From contig PXRP01000035.1 in NCBI GenBank assembly GCA_003021655.1, positions 32,537 through 96,536 on the forward strand: a stretch of 64,000 nt of DNA, read 5' to 3'. Below, piece by piece: positions 8,744 to 18,052 of this stretch; position 1 is the first letter of the stretch; each line of letters opens with the position of its first letter. The stretch comes from Halobacteriales archaeon QS_4_69_31. Its GTDB lineage: Archaea > Halobacteriota > Halobacteria > Halobacteriales > Haloarculaceae. A program made the position numbers and the translations under genes. Under the pieces are notes generated by a model. The model was not told the origin of the DNA. It saw only the letters and a program-made list of their open reading frames with translations, and searched no databases.

Positions 8744-9922
8744 TCAGTCGGTGTTGCGGGTCTCCCAGTCCGACTCGAAGAGGTTGATCGTGTGGACGCT
8801 CTCGTCGTCGCGGCCCTCGTAGCGGTGTTCGTCGACGACGTCCATGTCGAGTTCGATGCCGAGGCCGGGCCGTTGCGGGATTTCGACGTAGCCGTCCTCG
8901 ACGGTGATGGGGTCGACCAACAGGTCGTCGACCCAGTCGACGTCGTAGGTCTGGAAGACCTCCTGGATCATGAAGTTCGGGACGGTGGCGTCGACGTGGG
9001 TGCTGATCGCGGTCGCGACCGGGCCCTGGGGGTTGTGCGGCGCGAAACTGACGTGTTCGGCCTCGGCCTGGGCGGCGATCTTCTTGGCCTCGGTGATCCC
9101 GCCGGTGTTCATGATGTCGGGCTGGATGATGTCGACGTCGGTGCGCGCCAGCAGGTCGCGAAACGAGTACTTGGTCATGAGGCGCTCGCCCGTGGCGATG
9201 GGGACGGGCGACTTCTCGGCGACCTTCCGGAGGCTGTTGATCGAGTCCGGCGGGCAGGGCTCTTCGAACCAGGTGGGGTCGTACTGTGCGAGTTCGTTCG
9301 CGACTTCGACGGCCTGGCCCGCGGTAAAGCGGCCGTGGCCCTCGACGAGCAGGTCGACATCGGGGCCGACGGCCTCCCGGACCGCGCCGACGACCTCGGA
9401 GGCGTGGTTGAATTTCTCGCGGTCCATGCGCTCCCAGGAGGTGCCGAAGGGGTCGAACTTCATGGCGTCGTAGCCGTCGTCGACGACCCGCTGGGCGGCC
9501 TCGCCCCACGTCGCGGGGTCGTCGGTCGTGTCCGTGTACCAGCCGTTGGCGTAGGCCCGCAGCTCGTCACCGTGGACCGACCCGCCCAGCAGTTCGTACA
9601 CCGGCCGCTCCAGGAGTTTGCCCTTGATGTCCCAGCAGGCCATGTCGACCGCCGAGCAGACCGTCGTGTTGACGACGTTCTTCGAGAACCACTCGTCGCG
9701 GTACATCTCCAGCCAGAGCCGCTCGGTGTCGAAGGGGTTCTCGCCGACGAAGAAGTCGCTCATCTCCTCGACCGCCGCGGCGACCGTCTCCGGTTTCCCG
9801 TGGGCGGTCGCCTCCGCCAGCCCCGTGACGCCCTCGTTCGTGTGCAACCGCACGAACACCCACGGTTTCCAGGGGTTCGCGACGATGTGTGTCTCTGCGT
9901 CAGTGATCGCTAACTCGTCCAT
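8744..9922 (-). CDS. enolase-superfamily sugar-acid dehydratase (XacD/gluconate-galactonate type)
   Basis: A 392-residue mandelate racemase/enolase-superfamily enzyme. Visible residues are Lys155 (MKFDP), Glu194-x-His196 (VEGHGRF), Glu220 (FEEP), Glu246 (GERL), Asp269 (QPD) and His296 (APHNPQG). The 26-26-50 spacing of the ligand residues matches D-galactonate dehydratase, but the first metal ligand is Glu rather than Asp. It should dehydrate a sugar acid such as xylonate, arabinonate or gluconate to the 2-keto-3-deoxy acid in the cytoplasm. A TATA box lies 28 bases before the ATG. Next to XacE- and XacA-like genes, a pentonate is the best guess; the exact sugar cannot be read. Confidence 0.82.
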   Translation of the reverse strand: MDELAITDAETHIVANPWKPWVFVRLHTNEGVTGLAEATAHGKPETVAAAVEEMSDFFVGENPFDTERLWLEMYRDEWFSKNVVNTTVCSAVDMACWDIKGKLLERPVYELLGGSVHGDELRAYANGWYTDTTDDPATWGEAAQRVVDDGYDAMKFDPFGTSWERMDREKFNHASEVVGAVREAVGPDVDLLVEGHGRFTAGQAVEVANELAQYDPTWFEEPCPPDSINSLRKVAEKSPVPIATGERLMTKYSFRDLLARTDVDIIQPDIMNTGGITEAKKIAAQAEAEHVSFAPHNPQGPVATAISTHVDATVPNFMIQEVFQTYDVDWVDDLLVDPITVEDGYVEIPQRPGLGIELDMDVVDEHRYEGRDDESVHTINLFESDWETRNTD

Positions 9923-10000
9923 GCTCTCGAATCCCTTCTCGGGGAACCGGAATAAATGTGTTCCGTTCGGGTCGCCCGGGGCCGTCGACCTGCGTCGCCG

Positions 10001-10040
10001 GTCAGCCCTCGACGACGCCGGTCAGACCTCGACGACGCCG
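10001..10040. repeat. 20-bp tandem duplication over a stop codon
   Basis: Bases 10001-10020 and 10021-10040 differ at one position. The second copy holds the last codons and stop of the FAH gene, so the first copy repeats the gene end including its stop. Confidence 0.75.
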
Positions 10041-10882
10041 TTTTTGAGCGTCCCGATCCCCTCGATAGATATCTCGACGGCGTCGCCCTCCCGGAGTGTG
10101 ACATCCGACGGCGGGATGATCGAGGTGCCGGTCAGCAGGACCGTCAGTTCCGGGACGTAGTTGTGTCGCCGGAAGTACGAGGCCAGTTCCTCGCAGGTCC
10201 GGACCATCTCGCCGGTGGAAGTCGACCCCTCGAAGACCGTCTCGCCGTCGCGTTCGATGGTCATCGTCATCTCCAGGTCGTGTGGGTCCTCGACGAGCGC
10301 GACGGCGGGTCCGACCGCGCAACTCCGGTCGTAGATCTTGCTCTGGGGCAGGTAGAGCAGGTTCTCGCGCTCGATCTCGCGGCTGCACACGTCGTTGCCG
10401 ACGGTATAGCCGACGACCTCCCCGTCCAGCAGGACCAGCGACAGTTCCGGTTCGGGCACGTCCCAGTCGGAGTCGCCCCGGATCCCGATGGCCTCGCCGG
10501 GCCCGACCGTCCGCGTGGGCGTCGCCTTGAAATAGACCTCCGGGCGCTCGGCCTCGTAGGCCTGGCGGTAGGTCTCGCCCAGGTCGCCTTCCTCCTCGCG
10601 GTCCTCCTGGCTGATGGCGTAGGTGACGCCGGCGCCCCAGACCTCGTCGGCGTCGACCGGCATCCTGACCGACTCCTCGACGGCCGACCAGTCGACGGCC
10701 GGTGCCTCCTCGCACAGCGCCGCCGTCAGTTCCCGGAGCGACCGCCCGGAGAGAGCGGCCGCCTTCGCCAGCTCCCGGAACGTCTCGACGCTGCGCTCGG
10801 TCTCTGTCAGGTCGTACAGTTCTCCGTCTGTCTCGACGACGAGCGACGCTGTTTCCCCGCCCTCAGTCCGGAAGTATCTCAT
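10022..10882 (-). CDS. FAH-family enzyme, XacE-like 2-keto-3-deoxy-pentonate dehydratase
   Basis: A 286-residue fumarylacetoacetate hydrolase-family protein. The core runs from PEVYFKATPTR through PEPELSLVL (metal-binding Glu pair), VGYTVGNDVCSREIERENL, to LREGDAVEISIEGIGTL at the end. In Haloferax the homologue XacE converts 2-keto-3-deoxyxylonate to 2-oxoglutarate semialdehyde. The direct neighbourhood of a XacD-like and a XacA-like gene makes the same role likely here. I chose the Met at 10882 (MRYFRTEGG) because a TATA-like box lies about 28 bases upstream on the minus strand; an in-frame Met at 10900 is the alternative. The final oxidation step could be served by the aldehyde dehydrogenase at 42809. 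Confidence 0.82.
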   Translation of the reverse strand: MRYFRTEGGETASLVVETDGELYDLTETERSVETFRELAKAAALSGRSLRELTAALCEEAPAVDWSAVEESVRMPVDADEVWGAGVTYAISQEDREEEGDLGETYRQAYEAERPEVYFKATPTRTVGPGEAIGIRGDSDWDVPEPELSLVLLDGEVVGYTVGNDVCSREIERENLLYLPQSKIYDRSCAVGPAVALVEDPHDLEMTMTIERDGETVFEGSTSTGEMVRTCEELASYFRRHNYVPELTVLLTGTSIIPPSDVTLREGDAVEISIEGIGTLKNGVVEV

Positions 10883-10983
10883 TCGTACGTCCCGGTCCAC
10901 TCGTCACTGGAATAAGTAACTTGTCACCGCCGTCCGGCGTCCGAACGAACCCGCCGCGGTCGGCTCCGGGTCGGGAACCACCC

Positions 10984-11004
10984 TGTTCCGATGATACCGG
11001 AACA
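10984..11004. promoter_or_regulatory. perfect inverted repeat TGTTCCG-N7-CGGAACA
   Basis: Seven-base arms at 10984-10990 and 10998-11004 are perfect complements with a seven-base gap. The site is in the divergent region between the XacE-like and XacA-like genes and shares geometry with 8687-8707. Confidence 0.6.
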
Positions 11005-11009
11005 ATCGC

Positions 11010-11030
11010 TTACAGTAATAGTCGCGTAAT
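11010..11030. promoter_or_regulatory. degenerate copy of the ATTACAG-N8-CTGTAAT element
   Basis: TTACAG, eight bases, then GCGTAAT. This resembles the near-perfect elements at 30421, 37250 and 51369. Because two positions of the right arm differ, this copy is weaker. Confidence 0.35.
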
Positions 11031-11073
11031 CGGTCCCGGCGGGGGTCGGTCCGGTCCGGTTCGCCCTGATATC

Positions 11074-11090
11074 TTCCGGTAGTATCGGAC
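11074..11090. promoter_or_regulatory. inverted repeat TTCCG-N7-CGGAC
   Basis: Third copy of the TTCCG-N7-CGGA pattern, about 45 bases before the TATA box of the XacA-like gene. The final base breaks perfect symmetry. Confidence 0.45.
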
Positions 11091-11164
11091 GGGAGGGGTT
11101 GGTCCCGGCCGGTCCGGCCCCGCTCGGCCGCAATCGTTATAGGCCGCTCCGCGCACTGTCGCGT

Positions 11165-12241
11165 ATGGACCTCGCGACAGGCATCGAGACCTACGGCGAG
11201 CGCGACTGGCAGACGACCGACGAGGGGACGGTGCGGTTCGCGCTGGTCGGACTGGGCTGGTGGACTGTCGACGTCGCCATCCCGGCCATCGCGGATTCGG
11301 AGCTGTGTGAGACGACCGTCCTGGTGAGTTCCACGACGGAGAAAGCCCAACGCCTGGCCGACCGCCACGGGGCCGAGGCCGGCATCACCTACGAGGCGTT
11401 CCACGACGGCGCGGCGGCCGACGCCTACGACGCAGTCTATGTCTGTACGCCCAACGCGCTCCACCTAGACTACGTGGAACGGGCGGCCGACCTCGGGAAG
11501 GCGGTCCTCTGCGAGAAGCCCCTGGAGGCGTCGGTCGAGCGGGCCGAACGGCTCGTCGCGGCCGGCGCGGACGTCCCGCTGATGACCGCCTACCGGATGC
11601 AGACCGAGCCCGCCGTCCGCCGGGCGAAGGAACTCGTCGAGGCCGGGTTCGTCGGCGACCCCGTCCACGCCTACGGCAACAACACTCAGCCGGTCCTGGA
11701 GATGATCCCCGACCCCGACCAGTGGCGGCTCGACCCCGACCTGACCGGCTACGGCACCTCCGTCATGGACCTGGGCATCTACCCGGTCAACACCGCCCGG
11801 TTCATCCTCGAACGGGACCCCGTCTCGGCCTCGGCGCGGATGTCCTCGCACCACGAGGCGTTCGCGGACGTCCCCGACGAGTACGCCTCGTACACGCTCG
11901 TGCTCGAAGACGACCTGCCCCTCCAGTGTACGACCAGCCAGAACGCCCAGCAGGACACCGAACTGAAGATCGTCGGCACCGACGGTCAGATACAGCTCCA
12001 GCCGGCGTTCCACGGCGAGGCGACGCTCCGGGTCAGGACGGGCGACCTGCGCGCCGAGGTCGAACTGACCAGCGGCGACGCCACCTTCGAGATGCGCGAG
12101 GAGTTCGACTACTTCGCCGACCGCGTGCTCACCGACGGGGAGATCTACCCCGACGGCCGCCACGGGCTCGCCGACATGCGCACCATCGCGGCTATCCACG
12201 AGTCGGCCGAGCGCGGCGAACCCGTCGAGATCGACCGGTGA
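11165..12241 (+). CDS. Gfo/Idh/MocA oxidoreductase, XacA-like D-xylose 1-dehydrogenase
   Basis: A 358-residue NAD(P)-dependent oxidoreductase. The Rossmann part begins VRFALVGLGWWTVDVAIP, the catalytic lysine is in LCEKPLEAS (near residue 116), and the second domain holds DPDQWRLDP and MDLGIYPVN. The N-terminal ERDWQTTDEGTVRFALVGLG closely resembles the haloarchaeal glucose-fructose oxidoreductase-type xylose dehydrogenases as I remember them. The enzyme would oxidise xylose, and perhaps arabinose, to the lactone, the first step of the oxidative pentose route. A TATA box (CGTTATAG, 11135-11142) 27 bases before the ATG supports this start, although the frame opens at 11099. Operator-like repeats lie upstream. 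Confidence 0.83.
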   Translation: MDLATGIETYGERDWQTTDEGTVRFALVGLGWWTVDVAIPAIADSELCETTVLVSSTTEKAQRLADRHGAEAGITYEAFHDGAAADAYDAVYVCTPNALHLDYVERAADLGKAVLCEKPLEASVERAERLVAAGADVPLMTAYRMQTEPAVRRAKELVEAGFVGDPVHAYGNNTQPVLEMIPDPDQWRLDPDLTGYGTSVMDLGIYPVNTARFILERDPVSASARMSSHHEAFADVPDEYASYTLVLEDDLPLQCTTSQNAQQDTELKIVGTDGQIQLQPAFHGEATLRVRTGDLRAEVELTSGDATFEMREEFDYFADRVLTDGEIYPDGRHGLADMRTIAAIHESAERGEPVEIDR

Positions 12242-12300
12242 CGGGCGGTCGTTCGCCGGGACCCGACCCTTTTTGCCCGTCTCGACGCACCGTTCGAGCG

Positions 12301-13791
12301 ATGACAGACGCCGCGATCACTGTCCACACAGGGGCCCGCATCGACCGTATCGCGCCGGAGTTACACGGCCACTTCGCCGAGCACCTCGGGCGCTGTATCT
12401 ACGACGGCGTCAGGCACGACGAGACGGCCGACGACGAGGGGTTCCGCGAGGACGTCTTCGCCCTCCTGGCTGCGCTGGAGCTGCCCGTCTTGCGCTGGCC
12501 GGGGGGCTGTTTCGCCGACGACTACCACTGGGAAGACGGCGTCGGCCCCCGAGCCGAGCGGCCCCGCCGGCGCAACCTCTTCTGGGCACAGGGTCGCCGC
12601 AAACTCCCCGAGGAGCCCAACGCCTTCGGCACCGACGAGTTCCTCCGGCTGTGCGAGCGCCTCGACGCGGAGCCGTATCTGGCGGTCAACGTCGGCTCGG
12701 GCGACCCACAGGAGGCCGCCGACTGGGTCGAGTACTGCAACTACGGCGGGGACACCGACCTGGCCGACCGCCGCCGCGCGAACGGCCACGAGGAGCCCTA
12801 CGGCGTCCGCTACTGGGGGCTGGGCAACGAGAACTGGGGGTGTGGCGGGCAGATGTCCCCCGAGCAGTACGCCCGCGAGTACCGCCGCTTTGCCACCTAC
12901 GTCGGCACGATGGACAATCTCATGGTCGAGGAGGAACTGGAACTGGTCGCCTGCGGGTTCGAGAACCACGAGTGGAACCGCCGGTTCATGGCGGAGGTCG
13001 CAGAATCGAGCTGGGGCGTCGAGTTCCCGCTGGACCACCTGACGCTGCACCACTACTACGGCCGCGGGATGTCGGTCGCCGAGGCCGACGGGGACCAGTA
13101 CGACCGGTTTCTCGCCGACGCGCTGGCGATGGACGACCACGTCCGGCGCATCGCGGCCGCCATCGACGCGACCGCGAGCACGCGGGACGTCGGCGTCGTC
13201 GTCGACGAGTGGGGCGCCTGGCACACCGAGGCCCGCGCCGAGAGCGGCCTCGAACAGCCCGGGACCGTCCTCGACGCGCTCGCGGCGGCGGCCGTCCTCG
13301 ACGTCTTCACGCGCCACAGCGATGTGATGACGATGGCCAACATCGCCCAGACGGTGAACGTCCTCCAGTGTCTCGTCGAGACCGACGGCGACGACGCCTG
13401 GGCGCGCCCGACCTACCACGTCTTCGACCTCTATGCCCCCCACCAGGGCAACGAGGCCGTCCGCACGTCCGTCGAGACGCCCGCCCGCTCGCTGGCCGAC
13501 GGGGACCTCCCGCTGGTCGGCGCGTCCGCCTCGACGGACGACGACGGGACCTACGTCACCGTCACGAACCTGGACTGTCGCGACTCGCGGGTCGTCGACC
13601 TCGCCCTGGCGGGGCGCCCCGTCGAGGACGCGACGGCACAGGTGCTGTTCGACGGCCACGACCCCGACGCGACCGTCGACGCCGACAACGCCGACACATT
13701 CGGCCCCGAGGAACTCGCCGTCTCCGCCGACGACGGCCGCCTGACGGTCGACCTGCCGCCGGCGACTGCCGCCGCCGTCTCTGTCAGGTGA
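12301..13791 (+). CDS. alpha-L-arabinofuranosidase, GH51
   Basis: A 496-residue GH51 enzyme. The acid/base Glu177 lies in GLGNENWG and the nucleophile Glu303 in VVDEWGAWH. Other family patterns are HGHFAEHLGRCIYDG at the N-terminus and LRWPGGCFADDYHW near 64-77. The C-terminal third is the usual beta-sandwich. It releases arabinofuranose from arabinoxylan or arabinan oligomers. There is no signal peptide, so it should act on imported oligosaccharides in the cytoplasm. The gene starts 59 bases after the XacA-like stop and may be co-transcribed. The same frame is open further upstream inside the XacA-like gene, which I regard as shadow. Confidence 0.93.
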   Translation: MTDAAITVHTGARIDRIAPELHGHFAEHLGRCIYDGVRHDETADDEGFREDVFALLAALELPVLRWPGGCFADDYHWEDGVGPRAERPRRRNLFWAQGRRKLPEEPNAFGTDEFLRLCERLDAEPYLAVNVGSGDPQEAADWVEYCNYGGDTDLADRRRANGHEEPYGVRYWGLGNENWGCGGQMSPEQYAREYRRFATYVGTMDNLMVEEELELVACGFENHEWNRRFMAEVAESSWGVEFPLDHLTLHHYYGRGMSVAEADGDQYDRFLADALAMDDHVRRIAAAIDATASTRDVGVVVDEWGAWHTEARAESGLEQPGTVLDALAAAAVLDVFTRHSDVMTMANIAQTVNVLQCLVETDGDDAWARPTYHVFDLYAPHQGNEAVRTSVETPARSLADGDLPLVGASASTDDDGTYVTVTNLDCRDSRVVDLALAGRPVEDATAQVLFDGHDPDATVDADNADTFGPEELAVSADDGRLTVDLPPATAAAVSVR

Positions 13792-14304
13792 ACCCGCGCC
13801 CACGACCGGCCGCGTCCGACCGGTTTACATCTAAAATTTGCGAATGTATGGCGATAGTACAAGAGAATTTATGATAACCGGGCGAAGGGCCGACCGGTCG
13901 GCGCCGGGCTCCGTTTCGCGGCCCGCTGGCGGAGTGAACAGGATATTCACGGTCCGAAACCGCCAATTCGTCGGATCCGACCCCGACAGTACGGGGAGAC
14001 GCGCCGCCGCGGACGCGGTCGCCGGTGGTCGCCCCAGTCGTCGCGATAACCGCCGAAAAGCGGCTCATTACGGCTGTTCGCACCCCTTTCCGCCGAACTC
14101 TCCCGAGATCACGGTCACTGTTCGAGCGCCGACGCGGGCCGACCCCGCCGTCTAATCATAGGTTAAGCTTAAATACTGTATAATTTATACGTTGGCTACC
14201 GACTCGCCGGACCCGGTCCGTGGCGGCCGCGGGTCGGGGGGAGACTGTCGGCGCCGCTCCACAACAGTTATATATCGGAAACTGAACCCACAGACCAACC
14301 GAGC
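13792..14304. promoter_or_regulatory. intergenic region with AT-rich palindrome and promoter of the GH115 gene
   Basis: No gene is seen in these 513 bases. They hold two AT-rich patches: about 13824-13875, and 14155-14192 with the 13-base palindrome GTATAATTTATAC (14178-14190). A TATA box AGTTATATAT (about 14267-14276) lies about 30 bases before the GH115 start. The palindrome, about 115 bases upstream of that start, may be a regulator site. Confidence 0.45.
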
Positions 14305-17300
14305 ATGCCCACGATCGTCGACCAGCCGGAGACACGCGCGGACGCCGAGCGGGGCGAGACGGTGGCCTTCGCCGTCGAGTACGCCGGCGCGGCGGAGCCC
14401 GCGGTCACGTGGTACGAGCAGCGCCTCGCCGCCGAGGACGTCCCGCTCCGGTCGGGGGACGGCGTCACCGTCACGGCCGACGAGACCGGGAGCCGGCTCG
14501 CGGTCGATACGACCGGGGACACCGCGGCGGCGATGTACTACTGTGTCGTCGCGGACGCCGCGACGGGCGAGTCGGCGACCAGCGACGCCGCCGCCCTCCG
14601 GTTCGGGAGCCCCGACGGCGACCTTCGCGTCGAGTCCGAACCTTTCGAGGGGTCGTTCCCGCTCGTGACCCCCGAGGGAGCGACCCCGGTCGTCGTCGAC
14701 GACGACGACGCGGCGGTCGTCCACACGGCCGCCGACGCGTTCGCCGGGGACCTCGAACGGCTCTCGGGGACCGAGCCGTCGGTGGTGGCGGCGGTCCCCG
14801 ACGGGGCCGACAAGGTCGTCGTCGTCGGCTCCGTCGCGGAGAATCCCCTCGTCCGGGGGCTGGTCGAGCGCGACGCCTTCGAGAGCTTCCACGTCCGCCA
14901 CGGCCAGTGGGAGACGTTCGTCGTCACGGCCGTCGAGGCGCCCGTCGAGGGGGTCGACCGGGCGCTGGTCGTCGCGGGCAGCGACCCCCGGGGGGCCGCG
15001 TTCGGCCTGTTTGAACTCTCGGCGGCCGCCGGCGTCTCGCCGTGGACCTGGTGGGCCGACGTTCCCGTCCCGGAGACGGGGGCCGTCCACGTCTCGCCCG
15101 GCCCCCACGAGTTCGGCCCCCCGTCGGTCACCTACCGCGGGGTGTTCATCAACGACGAACAGTGGGGACTCCGGCCCTGGGCGGCCGGGGCCCACGAGCC
15201 CGGATCCGACAATATCGGACCGCGGACCTACGAGCGGGTCTTCGAACTCCTGTTGCGCCTGCGGGCCAACCACGTCTGGCCGGCGATGCACCCCGGGACC
15301 GCCCCCTTCTACGCGGACCCCGAAAACCAGGCCGTCGCCGACGAGTACGGGGTCGTCGTCGGGACGAGCCACACCGAGGTCATGCTGTTCAACAACGAGG
15401 AGGAGTGGGACACCGACGTCGACGGCCCCTGGGATTACACGCGCAACGCCGAGCGGATGCGCGAGGTCTGGGACGAGCGCGTCGCGGCGACCGCCGACTC
15501 CGAAACGGTCTACCAGGTCGGCATCAGGGGCCAACACGACACCGAGATGGAGGGCGTCGACTCCGACGCCGAAGCCGCGGCGCTCTTAGAGCGGGTCATC
15601 GAGGACCAGCGCGAGATCATCGACCGCCACCACGACGCCGACGTGACCGACGTGCCCCAGGTGTTCACCCCCTACAAGGAGGTCTTAGACTACTACGAGG
15701 CGGGCCTGGAGGTCCCCGAGGACGTCACCCTGCTGTGGGTCGACGACAACTACGGCTACGTCCGGCGGTTCCCGGACGCGGACGAGCGGGCGCGGCCGGG
15801 CGGCGGCGGTCTCTACTACCACCTCTCGTATCTCGGTCTCCCGCACCCGTATCTCTGGTGTGACTCGACGCCGCCGGCGCGGACCTGGCGGGAGGTAACC
15901 CGCGCTCACCGGCAGGGGATGGCCGAAAACTGGGTCGTCAACGTCGGCGACATCAAGCGCCGCGAGTGGGGCACCGAGTGCTTCCTCGACCTGGCCTGGG
16001 ACGTCGACGCCTGGGTCGGGTCCGACACACGGGCGTCCCTCGAACGCGTCGCGGCACGCGACCTCGGCCCCGAACACGCCGAGGCGGTCGCCGACCTGCT
16101 CTGTGAGTACTACCGCCTGGCGGCCGAGCGGCGGCCGACCTTCATGGGCTTCTCGTTTCACTGGTTCGGCGAGGACGCCCCCGAGGACCCCGCGTTCTCG
16201 CCGTGGAACTACGGCGACGAGGTCGCCCGGCGGGCCGAGCAGGTCCGTGACCTCCGCGAGCGGGCAGCGGCGCTCTCCGAGGAAATAGACCCCGACAGGC
16301 GGGACGCCTTCTTCGAACTGGTCTACTTCCCGGTCGCCACCGCGGCGAACCTGAACCTGAAACAGCTCTACGCCTACAGGAGTCGGGTCTACGCGGCCCA
16401 GGGCCGGGCCGACGCGAACCGCTACGCCGACCTCGCGCTCGCGGAGTTCGACCGCTTCCTGGAGAACGTCCGGACCTACAACGAGAGGGTCGCGGACGGC
16501 AAGTGGCAGGGGATCGTCGACCCCAAGCCGGGGATGGGCGGCGGCGCCGAGATATTCGACGACCCCGACGTCGACCGGGTCGCCCTCCCCGACGCCGGCG
16601 GGATCGGCGTCGCAATCGAGGGGTCCTCGACGCCGCTCGAAGGCGCCGACGGCCCCGTCCCGGCCGAACGGGTCACGCTCGCGGCCAGCGACGCCACCGT
16701 CGAGGGAGCGATGACCCTGGCCGAAGACGACGACGGAACCTACCTCGTCGTCCCCGAGCGCACGGACGGAGCGGCCGGACCAGACGACGCGGCGGCCGGA
16801 ACCGACGGGAAGACGGGCGGGAGCGACGACGGGTCGCCCAGTCCCGCGAACGCGGCGACGTTCGAGTTCACCGTCGAGACCGGCGGGCGGTACGAACTCG
16901 CGGCCGTCTTCGAGCACCACGACGAGGCGCTCTGGGAGTGGGACAGCCACCCCTGGTACGTCGCGGTCGACGACCAGCGACGCGAGTTCAACGACGACGT
17001 CGGAATCGGGCGGTTCCGGGTCGGCGAGTTCGACCTCGACCCCGGCCGGCACACCGTCCGCTTTGCGACGGACGAGCGGGGGTCGACACTCCGGTCGGTC
17101 CGGCTCCGCGGACAGCGGACCAACGTCCTCCCGCCGCTCGACCGGCGGACGCGCCGCGAGCGGTTCGTCGACGTCTTCGCCCGCGGCGAGGCCTCCCGGA
17201 AGTGGACCGCCGAGCCCAGCGAGCCGTGGATCCGGCTGAGCCAGCGCGCCGGCGAGGTCGGCGAGACGGGCGACCGGCTGTGGGTCAGCGTCGACGACGA

Positions 17301-17949
17301 CGCCCTCCCCGACGCGGCCGACCCGACCGGGTACGTCGATATCGCCGATGGAGACCGCTCTGTCCGGGTGTACGTCGCCGTCGCCGACGGGCCCGCGGCG
17401 AGCGCGGGCGCCCACGTCGAGGACGACGGCGTCGTCTCGATACGCGCCGAGCACTACCGGGACAGCCACCCGGGCGAACTCGCCGAGTGGACGGCCGTCG
17501 ACGGCCTGGGACCGACCGGGACCGCGATGGTACCGGAGCCGCTGACCGGCTGGTACGTCGCCGACCTGGACCGGGTCGCGGACCGCTGTCCGGCCCTGGA
17601 GTACGAGGTGGTCGTCACCGAGGGCGGCGAGGCGCGCCTGCGCGTCGACGCCGTCGCGTCGTTTGCCGTCGACCACGGGCGGGACCTCCGGACCGCCGTC
17701 TCGGTCGACGGCGGCGACCTCCGGTGGGTGACCTTCCGGATGGGGCCGGCCGAGAGCCGCGCCTGGAAGCACACCGTCGCCGAGAACGCGATGTCCGGGA
17801 CCGCCGTCCTGGACCTGGACCCGGGCACTCACACGCTGCGGGTGTGGGCGAGTGACCCCGCGGTGAACGTCACCGGCCTCGTGCTCGATTTCGGCGGGCT
17901 ACGGTCGTCGTACCTCGCTCCCCCCGAGACGCGCGTCGAGGAGTCCTGA
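14305..17949 (+). CDS. alpha-glucuronidase, GH115, with N-terminal Ig-like domain
   Basis: A 1214-residue protein. Residues ~1-100 look like an immunoglobulin-type domain (VDQPETRADAERGETVAF, TWYEQ, AMYYCVVAD). The GH115 catalytic part follows, with GVFINDEQWGL near 278, NHVWPAMHPGT near 321, GTSHTEVM near 352 and the long HPYLWCDSTPP region. A C-terminal region (~780-1214) carries beta-sandwich stretches such as YELAAVFEHHDEALWEWD. GH115 enzymes remove 4-O-methylglucuronic acid side groups from xylan. No signal peptide is present, which fits the cytoplasmic GH51 neighbour. GTSHTEVM differs from the GTSHHEPM I expect in bacterial members. Together with GH51 and Xac-like enzymes this points to arabinoglucuronoxylan use. 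Confidence 0.85.
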   Translation: MPTIVDQPETRADAERGETVAFAVEYAGAAEPAVTWYEQRLAAEDVPLRSGDGVTVTADETGSRLAVDTTGDTAAAMYYCVVADAATGESATSDAAALRFGSPDGDLRVESEPFEGSFPLVTPEGATPVVVDDDDAAVVHTAADAFAGDLERLSGTEPSVVAAVPDGADKVVVVGSVAENPLVRGLVERDAFESFHVRHGQWETFVVTAVEAPVEGVDRALVVAGSDPRGAAFGLFELSAAAGVSPWTWWADVPVPETGAVHVSPGPHEFGPPSVTYRGVFINDEQWGLRPWAAGAHEPGSDNIGPRTYERVFELLLRLRANHVWPAMHPGTAPFYADPENQAVADEYGVVVGTSHTEVMLFNNEEEWDTDVDGPWDYTRNAERMREVWDERVAATADSETVYQVGIRGQHDTEMEGVDSDAEAAALLERVIEDQREIIDRHHDADVTDVPQVFTPYKEVLDYYEAGLEVPEDVTLLWVDDNYGYVRRFPDADERARPGGGGLYYHLSYLGLPHPYLWCDSTPPARTWREVTRAHRQGMAENWVVNVGDIKRREWGTECFLDLAWDVDAWVGSDTRASLERVAARDLGPEHAEAVADLLCEYYRLAAERRPTFMGFSFHWFGEDAPEDPAFSPWNYGDEVARRAEQVRDLRERAAALSEEIDPDRRDAFFELVYFPVATAANLNLKQLYAYRSRVYAAQGRADANRYADLALAEFDRFLENVRTYNERVADGKWQGIVDPKPGMGGGAEIFDDPDVDRVALPDAGGIGVAIEGSSTPLEGADGPVPAERVTLAASDATVEGAMTLAEDDDGTYLVVPERTDGAAGPDDAAAGTDGKTGGSDDGSPSPANAATFEFTVETGGRYELAAVFEHHDEALWEWDSHPWYVAVDDQRREFNDDVGIGRFRVGEFDLDPGRHTVRFATDERGSTLRSVRLRGQRTNVLPPLDRRTRRERFVDVFARGEASRKWTAEPSEPWIRLSQRAGEVGETGDRLWVSVDDDALPDAADPTGYVDIADGDRSVRVYVAVADGPAASAGAHVEDDGVVSIRAEHYRDSHPGELAEWTAVDGLGPTGTAMVPEPLTGWYVADLDRVADRCPALEYEVVVTEGGEARLRVDAVASFAVDHGRDLRTAVSVDGGDLRWVTFRMGPAESRAWKHTVAENAMSGTAVLDLDPGTHTLRVWASDPAVNVTGLVLDFGGLRSSYLAPPETRVEES

Positions 17950-18052
17950 CCGGTCACGACGCCAGCGTCGACCGCGCCGTCCAGGGACGAGCGTCGCGGA
18001 ATCGTAACGCCGGACCAGCGCGAGAAAGCGGCCGCGCGGACGGACAGGGTGC

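Noticed and set aside
15685..17832. A 715-codon open frame on the minus strand inside the GH115 gene
   Set aside because: Low-complexity Gly/Arg/Asp composition with no domain; the plus-strand frame has clear GH115 motifs.
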